42,634 nt of DNA from an uncultured Ruminococcus sp. (GTDB lineage Bacteria; Bacillota; Clostridia; Oscillospirales; Acutalibacteraceae), in contig CADCHW010000024.1 of the NCBI GenBank assembly GCA_902801245.1, forward strand, positions 21,123-63,756, given 5' to 3'. The notes under the pieces are model-generated. The model was not told the DNA's origin. It searched no databases and saw only the letters and a program-made list of their open reading frames with translations. Of this stretch, positions 17,132 to 24,648 are shown in pieces. Each line of letters begins with the position of its first letter. Within the stretch, counting starts at the first letter, position 1. The position numbers were made by a program, and so were the translations under genes.

Positions 17132-18472
17132 TTAATCTAAAATATAAACGCACAAATTCTGTCTGCCAAATGCAACGCATTCTTCTTCGGTGTCCATATA
17201 AAGGTCAACGATAATATCGCCTGCCATAGCCGCCGAACCCGTGTCTTCGGCTACCGCATAGCCGTAAACATAGCTGCCGTCTTCGGAGCAAATGTAAAGT
17301 CTTGTTCCGTAAGGAATGATATTAGGATTAACCGCAACCACACCAACTCTCGGAGCTGTGCCGATAGCCGTAATTCCGTCAAGCTCTGTGTATGCTGTGC
17401 AAGAGCCTACAATCACATCTGAGTACGTGAAACCAAGTCCGCTGTCAATGCCGCTTGCTTCTTCGGAAACGTTCTCCTCTTCGGTATTTTCTTCAAACTC
17501 TTCGTCTTCACTCTTACTCTCAAAATCCAACTCATTTTTAAAGTCGTTCTCAATGTCGTTGCTGAGTTTTGTAACCGACAATTCGGTTTTCTCTTCCTTA
17601 GTGCCGATGAGAACTATTCTGTCAACCGCATTGACTGTTGTCTTCTTTGAAACCTCGTCCTTACCCACAAGAATGCCGTTTACATACTTCTCTTTATATG
17701 TAATTTCAATTGTACCCTCTTTGCCCTCTTGCTTAACCTTTTTCTCTCCGAGCGTAAGTGTATTGTCGGGTTCAACAATAACCTGCGGCTCAATTGTCTG
17801 TGTTTCTGTAGTAGTTTTCGTAAGAATTTTGTCTACGTTTACGCTCATACCCTTTTTAACGAACACACTTTCGTCAACGCTCAGGCTATCCTCTGATTTA
17901 AGCTTATAGCCGACATATTCAAGTGCATCTCCGATTTTGCCTTCGGGAACGTAAATTGCCTGTGTTTCGCCGTCGCAAGTCACATAGATTTTAACACCTC
18001 TGAGAACCTTAATCTCCGTGTCGCCCGTAAGCGTTGAAGAGGGTTCGGGAGTGATGAAATCGTTGGCGGAAGTCTTTACTTTGGCAAGCTTCAAAGCTTC
18101 CGCAACAGTACCGCCTGTAACGTCCAACATTTTTGTGCCGCCGTCAACGGAAATTTTTACAGGGAAAGCACGAACAATATTTATATCGATTCGTTCTCTC
18201 GACTGCTCCGTGACGATAGCCTCGTCATAATCGCCAAGTTCAATTCCTGCTTCTTCAATGATACCGTTTGTATCCGTATCCACTGTTGTCACTCTGTAGG
18301 TAACACCGCCGTCGGTTATATACGCAACTCTGCTGTCCGAGGCAGCCGACATCATAGAAACCGCCGCCGCCAAACCGATAACCGAAACCACGGTGAATTT
18401 TTTAAATGTGGATAGACCTGAACTTTTCTCTCTGCCTGCGGCATTTCTGCCGTGCTTATGGGAAGTATTCAT
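17132..18472 (-). CDS. YabE-like cell-wall protein with DUF348, G5 and 3D domains
   Basis: A 446-residue exported protein. A basic N-terminus leads into one membrane segment (about 25-45). Next come DUF348 ubiquitin-like repeats (about 48-210; for example RAFPVKISVDGGTKMLDVTG and VKIYVTCDGETQAIYVPEG) and a G5 domain (about 220-285; TYKEKYVNGILVGKDEVSKK). An acidic linker of Glu/Ser follows, then a C-terminal 3D domain with AVAEDTGSAAMAGDIIVDLY, the three-aspartate barrel of MltA-like lytic enzymes. Such proteins remodel peptidoglycan, often in spore germination or resuscitation. YabE in Bacillus precedes rnmV-ksgA; those genes are absent here. Divergent spoIIID is about 940 bp away. Confidence 0.9.
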   Translation of the reverse strand: MNTSHKHGRNAAGREKSSGLSTFKKFTVVSVIGLAAAVSMMSAASDSRVAYITDGGVTYRVTTVDTDTNGIIEEAGIELGDYDEAIVTEQSRERIDINIVRAFPVKISVDGGTKMLDVTGGTVAEALKLAKVKTSANDFITPEPSSTLTGDTEIKVLRGVKIYVTCDGETQAIYVPEGKIGDALEYVGYKLKSEDSLSVDESVFVKKGMSVNVDKILTKTTTETQTIEPQVIVEPDNTLTLGEKKVKQEGKEGTIEITYKEKYVNGILVGKDEVSKKTTVNAVDRIVLIGTKEEKTELSVTKLSNDIENDFKNELDFESKSEDEEFEENTEEENVSEEASGIDSGLGFTYSDVIVGSCTAYTELDGITAIGTAPRVGVVAVNPNIIPYGTRLYICSEDGSYVYGYAVAEDTGSAAMAGDIIVDLYMDTEEECVAFGRQNLCVYILD

Positions 18473-19233
18473 TGATTTTCTCCTTTTACGTCATAATATT
18501 TAGATGGCAGTTTGTCCGCCGCAAAAACACTTTTTCAAAGAATCGATAATTAAGATAAACACCCAAAATAAATTTCTCTGTATAAAACTGCATATAACCC
18601 CAATACAGTTCAAAGCGTTACAAGACAACCATCATCATAAAATTTCGCACCACAAGATGTATTATAACGCTTTCTTTTCGTCACGTCAAATAAATGACAG
18701 GCTTGTTATTTGTTTAAAATGCACAACAAAATCGGTCGATTTTTAAAGATAGAGCTTTGAAAACGGTTTTTTTCGACCTAATGTTCGACCTTTAACTGTG
18801 CATTATGTAGAAAGTTAATAGGTTACAAACTGTTATATTTAGTTTCGGGCTTGAAGAAAATGTATATTTATACGTAATTTTTGCATATTTAAACATTTGT
18901 GAAATCGGCAGTCACACGGCAATATTTATATTTTCCAAATTTCAAAATTGTTTCAATTAAATATTTATACAAAACGATATTCATTTTTAATTCTTTCAAA
19001 GAATTAAATTGATTAAAAAACTCACAATTTTTACAAATATCACGGCATAAATGATTAATTTAAAAGACGACCATAGAAAAAACTTTAGGTAAAAGTTCTA
19101 TAGTTATGCGAAAAATTAAAATTGCAATTTGACAAAACTGTAATTTCATGGTGCAAAAGTTGTCGAAATTTTAATTTATTTTTCAGCTGTATATTTATAA
19201 TCGGAGTTTCAAAGGCAATTATTTTATATATTT
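18473..19233. other. AT-rich divergent intergenic region
   Basis: About 760 bp between the 3D-domain gene (minus) and the terminator upstream of spoIIID (plus). It must hold the promoter of the former. One 80-codon frame at 18504-18746 lacks a ribosome-binding site and family resemblance and is not called. No structured RNA could be identified, although the terminator at 19234-19261 suggests that something is transcribed on the plus strand. Confidence 0.5.
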
Positions 19234-19263
19234 AAAACAGTGAATAAGTATCACTGTTTTTAA
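19234..19263 (+). terminator. Orphan terminator-like hairpin upstream of spoIIID
   Basis: AAAACAGTGA (19234-19243) and TCACTGTTTT (19251-19260) pair perfectly over 10 bp with a 7-base loop, followed by T. No plus-strand gene lies upstream. A degenerate family 2 fragment follows (CACGTG at 19266, CGACTAAAAGTTTTGGG at 19289-19305). Confidence 0.55.
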
Positions 19264-19414
19264 AGCACGTGTTTTACTTTGATATAACCGACTAAAAGTT
19301 TTGGGTATGAGTGTTTCCGTACTGAATAAGCTGTCTACACATATTAAAAAAGTCATTAAATTTTATTTGAAAACATATAGATTAACAAATCTTTTTGAAT
19401 TCGGAGGAATTAAA

Positions 19415-19669
19415 TTGAATGACACAGTGGAACAAAGAGCAATCGAGATTGCAAGATATATAATAGAAACGGAATGCACGGTAAGGAGTGCCGCAAAGAA
19501 ATTCGGTATTTCAAAATCTACTGTACATAAGGATATAACAACACGGCTGAAAGAGATTGACGGACTGCTTTTCAACGAGGTTGACAAGATTATGCAGACC
19601 AACAAGGCACAGCGTCACATCAGAGGAGGAGAAGCAACTCGGCTGAAGTATTCTTTAATGAAGAAGTAA
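19415..19669 (+). CDS. spoIIID: Stage III sporulation protein D (mother-cell regulator)
   Basis: An 84-residue DNA-binding protein that reads (M)NDTVEQRAIEIARYIIE, then the helix-turn-helix VRSAAKKFGISKSTVHKDI and a basic C-terminal helix. This is SpoIIID, which modulates sigma-E and sigma-K genes in the mother cell. The start chosen is TTG at 19415, because GGAGG (19403-19407) lies 7 bases before it and the product then has family length and N-terminus. An open frame continues upstream to 19301, but those 38 residues do not resemble the family. A degenerate family 2 fragment and a terminator-like hairpin lie upstream. Confidence 0.95.
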   Translation: MNDTVEQRAIEIARYIIETECTVRSAAKKFGISKSTVHKDITTRLKEIDGLLFNEVDKIMQTNKAQRHIRGGEATRLKYSLMKK

Positions 19670-19751
19670 GAATAATTTCGGTGGCAAACCTACGGTATAA
19701 TTTTGCAGTGAGCTTTTGACAGCCTAAAATTTACAGAATAACCTAAAACTA

Positions 19752-19854
19752 AGGCTCTGTCCAGTAATATAACTTGAACACTGATTTGGATTCTATATCG
19801 GATTTTATGGGAGTTGGTAGGTGTCAATGTTCAAGTTATTTATTAATAGAGCCT
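19752..19854. repeat. MITE-like element, 103 bp
   Basis: The left end AGGCTCTGTCCAGTAATATA continues into ACTTGAACA, and the right end, read in reverse complement, begins AGGCTCTATTAATAA and continues into ATAACTTGAACA. The outer 7 and inner 12 bases match exactly. No reading frame is present. It lies in the 655-bp gap between spoIIID and the first TerD gene, next to a family 1 copy. Confidence 0.5.
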
Positions 19855-19855
19855 A

Positions 19856-20209
19856 AGCATAGTTTGTTTAGTTTCGCTGAGGGAAGCTTATTTTTTATAC
19901 AATAATTTGTTTCGTCAGCGACAAGGACTCGCCCACTATAGCAATTCAACAAATTAACAAGACACACTAAAACGGTTATATCGATAAAACCCCTCTGTCC
20001 TGCGGACATCTCCCCTATAAGGGGCGACTTTGGGAGGGATTTAACGAACTCTTTATTCTGCTTGTCAATAGTATGTTTATTTTATTGGATTGCTATAGGA
20101 ACACCTACCAATCAGTCTACGCCTAACGGCTTGACTTCTTGGGGTGTTCCGTCGCCCACAAGCTTTGAAAAGCTTGACCAAACTTTAACAAGCTTCGTCA
20201 ACCGTACAG
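19856..20209 (+). repeat. Family 1 interspersed repeat, copy C, interrupted by a MITE
   Basis: The left part (to 19938) matches copy B from TTTCGCTGAGGG through GTCAGCGA. The right part (20096-20209) contains GGAACACC and GGTGTTCC, the AAGCTTTGAAAAGCTT stem, and the terminal CAACCGTACAG (20199-20209). The two parts are separated by the element at 19939-20095. The distal hairpin has changes (CTTTAACAAGCTT) that weaken it. Confidence 0.8.
19939..20095. mobile_element. 157-bp MITE with TA duplication inserted in family 1 copy C
   Basis: The ends TAGCAATTCAAC and GTTGGATTGCTA-like (ATTGGATTGCTA) are inverted repeats matching at 10 of 12 bases. TA is present on both sides (19937-19938 and 20096-20097). 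Comparison with copies A and B, which read CCACTAGGAACACC, shows the uninterrupted target, so insertion at TA is directly visible. TA targets are typical of IS630/Tc1-mariner relatives. An inner hairpin CCCCT-ATA-AGGGG is present and no frame. Confidence 0.8.
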
Positions 20210-20244
20210 CTACAAAAAATTTACAAAAATTAATAAAAAATCTT

Positions 20245-20273
20245 TTGACAAACATAATAAAATGTGCTATTAT
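20245..20273 (+). promoter_or_regulatory. Sigma-A promoter of the TerD cluster
   Basis: TTGACA (20245-20250), a 17-base spacer and TATTAT (20268-20273) lie 52 bp before the start codon of the first TerD gene. This is one of the best promoters in the window. Confidence 0.8.
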
Positions 20274-20324
20274 ATAAACAGCTATAGTTTGGCTACAACC
20301 ATTACAGAAAGGGAGGAAATGAAA

Positions 20325-21335
20325 ATGTTCAATATACCTATGAAAACATCGGGTGCATTAAGTGCGGACGACTTATTATCACTTAATCAGACCGGTGCGG
20401 CAGGTTTGCCGGCTAATAATGTCGGTCAGGCTCAGAACAGTCAGCCTGTTCAAAATAACTATCAACAGCCTGCTCAAAATCAAGGCTATCAGAATAACTA
20501 TCAACAGCCGGCTCAGAATCAAGGCTATCAGAATAACTATCAGCAGCCGGCTCAGAATCAAGGCTATCAGAATAACTATCAGCAGTCGGCTCAAAACCAA
20601 GGCTATCAGAATAACTATCAGCAGTCGGCTCAAAATCAAGGCTATCAAAATAATTATCAGCAGTCGGCTCAGAATCAAGGCTATCAAAATAATTATCAGC
20701 AGCCGACACAAAATCAGCCTGTAAACAGTCAGCCTATCGCTCCCAAACAGCGTCCACAGGGTACAGGCGTTCGCTTGAAGAAAGGTCAAAAGACTTCACT
20801 TTCTCAGATGAATCCGAATCTTTCGGAAATTCAGGTCTGCCTTGGCTGGGATATTTTAAATCAGGCTTGCGACCTTGACGCTTCTGCGTTTATGTTGGGT
20901 GCAAATGACAAGGTTATCGGCGATGACTGGTTTGTATTCTACGGTCAACCGACAAGCCCCGACGGAAGTATAACTCATATGGGTGACAGCACGGACGGTG
21001 CAGGTGCAGGCGATGACGAAATTATCAACGTCAATCTTGCAAGACTTAATCCCGGTGTTCAGAAAATTGTATTTATCGTTACGATAAACGAAGCTCTTGA
21101 AAGACATCTTAATTTCAGTATGGTAGCAAATGCGTATGTTCGTGTGTTGGATAAGTCAACAGGCAAGGAGCTTGTTAAGTTTATGCTCACTGATTATTTT
21201 GCAACGGTTACGTCAATGGTAGTCGGCGAGGTTTACAGCAAGGGCGGTCAGTGGAGATTCAACCCTGTAGGCAACGGATATGCGGAGGACTTGGCAGGAC
21301 TTTGCGGAGTTTACGGAGTTAATGTTGCAGATTAA
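20325..21335 (+). CDS. TerD-family protein with Q/N/Y-rich tandem-repeat N-terminus
   Basis: A 336-residue protein. Residues 1-45 carry an unusual leader (MFNIPMKTSGALSADDLLSL). About residues 46-145 are a low-complexity region with six 13-residue repeats of P/S-AQNQGYQNNYQQ. Residues about 146-336 are a TerD domain: GVRLKKGQKTSLSQ, LGWDI, CDLDASAFML, and the acidic calcium-binding segment DGAGAGDDEIINV. TerD proteins belong to tellurite, phage and chemical stress systems and bind calcium. The start at 20325 is chosen because GGGAGG (20311-20316) is 8 bases before it. It heads a cluster with AIM24 and a second TerD. Other ter genes (terB, terC, terY) are not in the window. The repeat region suggests self-association or membrane-surface assembly. 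Confidence 0.88.
   Translation: MFNIPMKTSGALSADDLLSLNQTGAAGLPANNVGQAQNSQPVQNNYQQPAQNQGYQNNYQQPAQNQGYQNNYQQPAQNQGYQNNYQQSAQNQGYQNNYQQSAQNQGYQNNYQQSAQNQGYQNNYQQPTQNQPVNSQPIAPKQRPQGTGVRLKKGQKTSLSQMNPNLSEIQVCLGWDILNQACDLDASAFMLGANDKVIGDDWFVFYGQPTSPDGSITHMGDSTDGAGAGDDEIINVNLARLNPGVQKIVFIVTINEALERHLNFSMVANAYVRVLDKSTGKELVKFMLTDYFATVTSMVVGEVYSKGGQWRFNPVGNGYAEDLAGLCGVYGVNVAD
20469..20702 (+). repeat. 39-bp tandem repeat x6 inside TerD gene
   Basis: Six in-frame copies of a 39-bp unit encode P/S-AQNQGYQNNYQQ. They differ only at few, mostly synonymous positions and at a Pro/Ser switch (the first three have Pro, the last three Ser). Such arrays change length by slippage or recombination without breaking the frame. 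Confidence 0.95.
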
Positions 21336-21410
21336 TTCTCTATAGGCGATATTATGAATGCCTGTTATATTATAAAGAAGGTATAAACAAACAAAAAGGA
21401 GTTAATACTA

Positions 21411-22268
21411 ATGCTTAAGTTAGAAACAGTAAATGAGCTTACGCTTAAGGTTACAAGCCAAGGCGGCGGCGACATTCTTTACACAAAAGCAGGTGCGTTC
21501 ATCTGCGGTGAATGTTACGGAGCAAAGAATTATCAGTTTGAAAAGGTTCTTTTGGGTCCTCAGGGAAATCCGCTTCAAGCGGCACTGGGTCAGCTTACAA
21601 GACGTTTCACAGGCGAGAATCTTCCGCTTATGAAAGTTACAAGCAGAGGCGACAACATTACATACTATGCCAACGAGGCACAGCATGTAGTAGTTTATAA
21701 CCTCAAGCAGGGTGAAACAATCTCGGTTGAGTCTGAAAATATTCTTGCGTTCACATCAAGCTGCCGTTACAGTGTACGTTTCCTTGCACAGGGTGTTATT
21801 TCGCAGAAAGGTCTTGCAACATCAACTCTCACAGGAAACGGACCTAATGCACAGGTAGCCGTACTTGTAGACGGCAACCCGATAGTACTCAGCAACGTTA
21901 GAAACGGTTCGACACTTGAAGTTGACCCTGATGCGGTAGTATGCTGGATAGGCGGCGACCCCGGCTTCAAAATGGATCTTTCGTGGAAGAATCTTATCGG
22001 ACAGGCTTCGGGCGAATCATATATGTTTGAGTGGACAGGAAACAATCCTGCGACGGTTATTATTCAGCCGCTTGAAAGACAGTCGGGTGTTAATATCGGA
22101 ATGGACGGCGGTTCATCGGGACAGAGAGCATCAAGACAGCAAAACCAGACGCTCGGCGGAGCAGCTCAGAGCGTACAGGGAACACTCGGTCAGCTTGGCG
22201 GAATGCTCGGCGGACTTGGCGGCAACGGCGGTGCAGGCGGACTTGGCGGTCTTGGCAATATGTTCTAA
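21411..22268 (+). CDS. AIM24/TIGR00266-family protein with glycine-rich tail
   Basis: A 285-residue cytoplasmic protein. Residues about 1-225 match the AIM24 (DUF124) beta-sandwich family: LTLKVTSQGGGDILYTKAGA, KVTSRGDNITYYANEAQHVV and GESYMFEWTGNNPATVIIQP. The last 60 residues are Q/S/G-rich and end in repeated GGLGG and GGNGG stretches, unlike typical AIM24 proteins and similar in spirit to the low-complexity part of the TerD next door. Bacterial AIM24 proteins have no established biochemical role and are often found near stress genes. It starts 75 bp after the first TerD gene with AAGGAG before the ATG, so the two are probably one operon. Confidence 0.85.
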   Translation: MLKLETVNELTLKVTSQGGGDILYTKAGAFICGECYGAKNYQFEKVLLGPQGNPLQAALGQLTRRFTGENLPLMKVTSRGDNITYYANEAQHVVVYNLKQGETISVESENILAFTSSCRYSVRFLAQGVISQKGLATSTLTGNGPNAQVAVLVDGNPIVLSNVRNGSTLEVDPDAVVCWIGGDPGFKMDLSWKNLIGQASGESYMFEWTGNNPATVIIQPLERQSGVNIGMDGGSSGQRASRQQNQTLGGAAQSVQGTLGQLGGMLGGLGGNGGAGGLGGLGNMF

Positions 22269-22597
22269 GTGGGCAACGCCCACCGGAAAGGGTCGAAGGT
22301 GCAACATTTTGTACAGTCCGACTTTTATTACCTTATGTTAATTGGTTGGTAATTTGTTAGAATTGTTACTGAAATCGATATAACGTAATAGATATAAAAT
22401 TAAATATTAGAATGTTGATACATTTTATATTTATTGATTTGTAATTTGTAAATTATTATTACAAATGATGATATAGCAATATAAAAATTCCCGACTAAAT
22501 TTTTACTGTCGGTCGGGTGCGTGGATTAGGAATATGAGAAACTATCTTCACATATCTCCTGCGGACGTTGTCCGCTCCTCATTCACGTGCGAAACAA
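22269..22597 (+). repeat. Family 2 repeat and hairpins between AIM24 and second TerD genes
   Basis: At 22269-22283 is a short hairpin GTGGGC-AAC-GCCCAC right after the AIM24 stop codon. It has the same layout as the family 2 hairpin but with compensatory changes in the stem. At about 22495-22597 lies a sense copy: GGTCGGGTGCGTG, spacer, ACTATCTTCACATAT, hairpin GCGGAC-GTT-GTCCGC (22561-22575), and CACGTG (22584-22589) 24 bp before the next ATG. The AT-rich stretch between holds nothing else recognised. Confidence 0.75.
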
Positions 22598-22613
22598 GAA
22601 AGGATAATTTATT

Positions 22614-23204
22614 ATGCCGGTTAGTTTAAGTAAGGGTGGCAAGGTTAGCCTTGCTAAGGTAGCATCAGACGCAGGTATCAGCAGCTTGACAAAAATTACT
22701 GTAGGTCTTGGCTGGGACGTAAACCGCTATGACGGCGGTGCTCAGTTTGACCTTGACGCTGCGGCTTTCCTGCTTGCAGGCACAGGCAAGGTTAGAACCA
22801 GTGCAGACTTCATTTTCTACAATCAGACAAAAGGTCCCGGTGTTGAGCATATGGGCGACAACAGAACAGGTGAGGGCGAGGGCGACGACGAAGTTATCAA
22901 CGTTGACCTCAACGCTATTCCGGCTGATATCGAGAGAATCAGCTTCACGGTTACAATCGACCAAGCCGATGCAAGAAGACAGAATTTCGGTATGGTTGAG
23001 AACTCCTATATCCGTGTTATAGACGGTGTTACGGGTACTGAGCTTATCAAGTACGACCTCGGCGAGGACTTCTCCGTTGAAACTGCTGTTGTTGTTGCCG
23101 ATTTGTACAGACACAACGGCGAGTGGAAGTTCAACGCTATCGGAAGCGGCTTCTCGGGCGGTCTTGCTGCTCTTTGTGCTAATTTCGGTGTTGACATAGG
23201 TTAA
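22614..23204 (+). CDS. TerD-family stress protein
   Basis: A 196-residue single-domain TerD/TerE-type protein of normal length. It starts [15 protein letters not shown], followed by [20 protein letters not shown], the acidic [18 protein letters not shown] segment that binds calcium, and [17 protein letters not shown]. It is cytoplasmic and associated with resistance to tellurite, phage and chemical stress. It is clearly homologous to the TerD domain at 20325-21335 but lacks the low-complexity N-terminus. A 345-bp gap with a family 2 element separates it from AIM24, so it may have separate control. A strong terminator follows. Confidence 0.93.
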   Translation: MPVSLSKGGKVSLAKVASDAGISSLTKITVGLGWDVNRYDGGAQFDLDAAAFLLAGTGKVRTSADFIFYNQTKGPGVEHMGDNRTGEGEGDDEVINVDLNAIPADIERISFTVTIDQADARRQNFGMVENSYIRVIDGVTGTELIKYDLGEDFSVETAVVVADLYRHNGEWKFNAIGSGFSGGLAALCANFGVDIG

Positions 23205-23245
23205 TTAGCAATTTGCAATGTTCAATGTGCAATGTGCAATTTTGA
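23205..23245. repeat. Short dispersed repeat at TerD 3' end
   Basis: Directly after the stop codon is TTAGCAATTTGCAATGTTC, followed by AATGTGCAATGTGCAATT. The same word set occurs in reverse complement at 29862-29895 at the end of prmC. It consists of near-tandem GCAATNTNC units. Confidence 0.7.
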
Positions 23246-23312
23246 ACAGTATATACTTAGATTTCACCTATCTGTTGCAACAGAATTAGTTTTAACCTTA
23301 GTTATGATATAA

Positions 23313-23363
23313 AATAATTAAAGGCTTATGGATTATTCCGTAAGCCTTTAATTATTTTATAAT
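23313..23363 (+). terminator. Terminator after the TerD cluster
   Basis: A perfect 16-bp stem, AATAATTAAAGGCTTA (23313-23328) and TAAGCCTTTAATTATT (23341-23356), with a 12-base loop, is followed by TTATAATTTTTT. Confidence 0.85.
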
Positions 23364-23388
23364 TTTTTGTTAATTTTTATAAAATATA

Positions 23389-23416
23389 TTGAAAAATTAT
23401 CAAAATGTGATATAAT
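23389..23416 (+). promoter_or_regulatory. Promoter of GmrSD-like gene
   Basis: TTGAAA (23389-23394), a 16-base spacer with TG one base before the -10, and TATAAT (23411-23416). It lies about 30 bp before the start. Confidence 0.7.
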
Positions 23417-23445
23417 AGTTGTTATAAAGTGAGGTGATTATGATA

Positions 23446-24480
23446 ATGACAGATTTTCTAAGTCCGGAAGAATATAATATTGAAAATGTGTTCAGTGGTA
23501 AATATTACATTCCAATTTATCAAAGACCCTATAGTTGGAATACTGAACAAGTTAAACAGTTATTGAATGATATCGATGAAGCTTACGAAAACTCTAAAAA
23601 TAAATCAAATACTATTTCACCTGAGAAAATGTTACTATTTGTTGGCACAATTTTTATTAAAATACAAAAAAACGTAAAAAATGCTTATACCGAATATGAT
23701 ATAGTTGACGGTCAACAAAGAATAACTACTCTCACTTTAGTATTAATGACATTGTTAAATCATTTTTATCAAAATAAAGCCGATGATGATGTAGTAAGAG
23801 ATATTGAGAACTTTCTATGGAAAAAAGAAAATCGTAAACGTCAAAAAAACAAACAAATATTAACATTAGGCAATATTGATAAAAGCATAATGAATGAATT
23901 ATTTAACGAATTATACGAAAAACATAATATTATTGATTTTGCTCAAAATAAGTTTAATTTTTCGTTAAATGAAGTCGAAAAAAATCTTTTACATAACCTT
24001 ATTTCAATTAATGAATTCTTTTCAAATACATTAATCTCTGAAAATGATTATTTTAATTACTTCGATTTTTTAAAATATAATATTAGGTTCATTGCTATTC
24101 AAGTTAATACAGATTTATGTAAGCTTTTTTCAATTTTTGAATCTATCAACAGCAAAGGAAAGCCTCTTGAGGAAATTGATTTAATAAAAACATACATTTT
24201 TCAAAATATTTATGAATCAGATTTTGATTCGTATTTGAACAAATGGGGAACCCTTATAATAGAAACAAACGACAATTTAATGGATTATTTTACAATATAT
24301 ATCCGTGCAAATATTTCATATTATAGAAATAGTATTAAGCTAGTAAACTTTAAATCATTAGTCGAAAAAAATTTGAAAGAATATTTCAAATCGAACAATA
24401 TACGTGATACTTTAGTTAATTTTATAGATGATCTATTAAAAAATGTTAATTACTATAAAATGCTAAGGAATTATCGATAA
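23446..24480 (+). CDS. GmrSD-like type IV restriction protein, N-terminal DUF262 fragment (disrupted)
   Basis: This is the first part of a DUF262-DUF1524 protein. IPIYQRPYSWNTEQ and IVDGQQRITTLTLVL are the DUF262 (GmrS) nucleotide-binding motifs, and FESINSKGKPLEEIDLIKTY is a conserved downstream motif. Type IV enzymes of this family cut phage DNA with modified cytosines, powered by nucleotide hydrolysis. The frame runs into an inserted element at 24466 and stops at 24480 after four foreign codons. ATG at 23446 or 23440 and GTG at 23434 are possible starts; GAGGTGA (23431-23437) fits 23446 best. The gene is far more AT-rich than its neighbours, which suggests horizontal transfer. Without the insertion the frame continues exactly into 24601-25869. 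Confidence 0.85.
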   Translation: MTDFLSPEEYNIENVFSGKYYIPIYQRPYSWNTEQVKQLLNDIDEAYENSKNKSNTISPEKMLLFVGTIFIKIQKNVKNAYTEYDIVDGQQRITTLTLVLMTLLNHFYQNKADDDVVRDIENFLWKKENRKRQKNKQILTLGNIDKSIMNELFNELYEKHNIIDFAQNKFNFSLNEVEKNLLHNLISINEFFSNTLISENDYFNYFDFLKYNIRFIAIQVNTDLCKLFSIFESINSKGKPLEEIDLIKTYIFQNIYESDFDSYLNKWGTLIIETNDNLMDYFTIYIRANISYYRNSIKLVNFKSLVEKNLKEYFKSNNIRDTLVNFIDDLLKNVNYYKMLRNYR

Positions 24481-24600
24481 ATTACTTGTGCATAGTATTA
24501 GAAAAAACAACGTAATTACTATTGTTGTGTTACTTATTTTACACAACTTATTTGTCGATAGTTTACTTATTTTACACAACTTATTTGTCGATAGTTCCTA
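24466..24600. mobile_element. 135-bp MITE or IS remnant splitting the GmrSD-like gene
   Basis: The left end AGGAATTATCGATAAATTAC and the reverse complement of the right end, AGGAACTATCGACAAATAAG, match at 16 of 20 bases, and the match continues with TTGTG. The trinucleotide CTA is present on both sides (24463-24465, 24598-24600). Removing one CTA plus the element restores an open frame. The right half is a perfect 33-bp tandem duplication (24530-24562 and 24563-24595) containing TTTTACACAA. No transposase is encoded. Confidence 0.8.
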
Positions 24601-24648
24601 ACTGATATTTCAATACTTGAAAAAAACAAATTTTCTAAAAAATCTATT

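Noticed and set aside
17316-17909. A 197-codon plus-strand frame
   Set aside because: It lies antisense to the G5/3D gene, is Ser/Thr/Val-rich as expected of a complement of acidic coding sequence, and matches no family.
18504-18746. An 80-codon plus-strand frame upstream of the orphan terminator
   Set aside because: No ribosome-binding site, no recognisable family, and composition like the surrounding AT-rich gap.
19301-19414. An N-terminal extension of SpoIIID
   Set aside because: GGAGG and the family N-terminus point to TTG at 19415; the extension lies in a repeat fragment and is not SpoIIID-like.
20469-20702. Regular 39-bp repeats that might look like a CRISPR array
   Set aside because: There are no unique spacers; the repeats are contiguous and keep one open frame inside a TerD gene.
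24530-24595. Two 33-bp direct repeats as a possible mini-CRISPR
   Set aside because: They are directly adjacent without a spacer and belong to the end of an inverted-repeat element.
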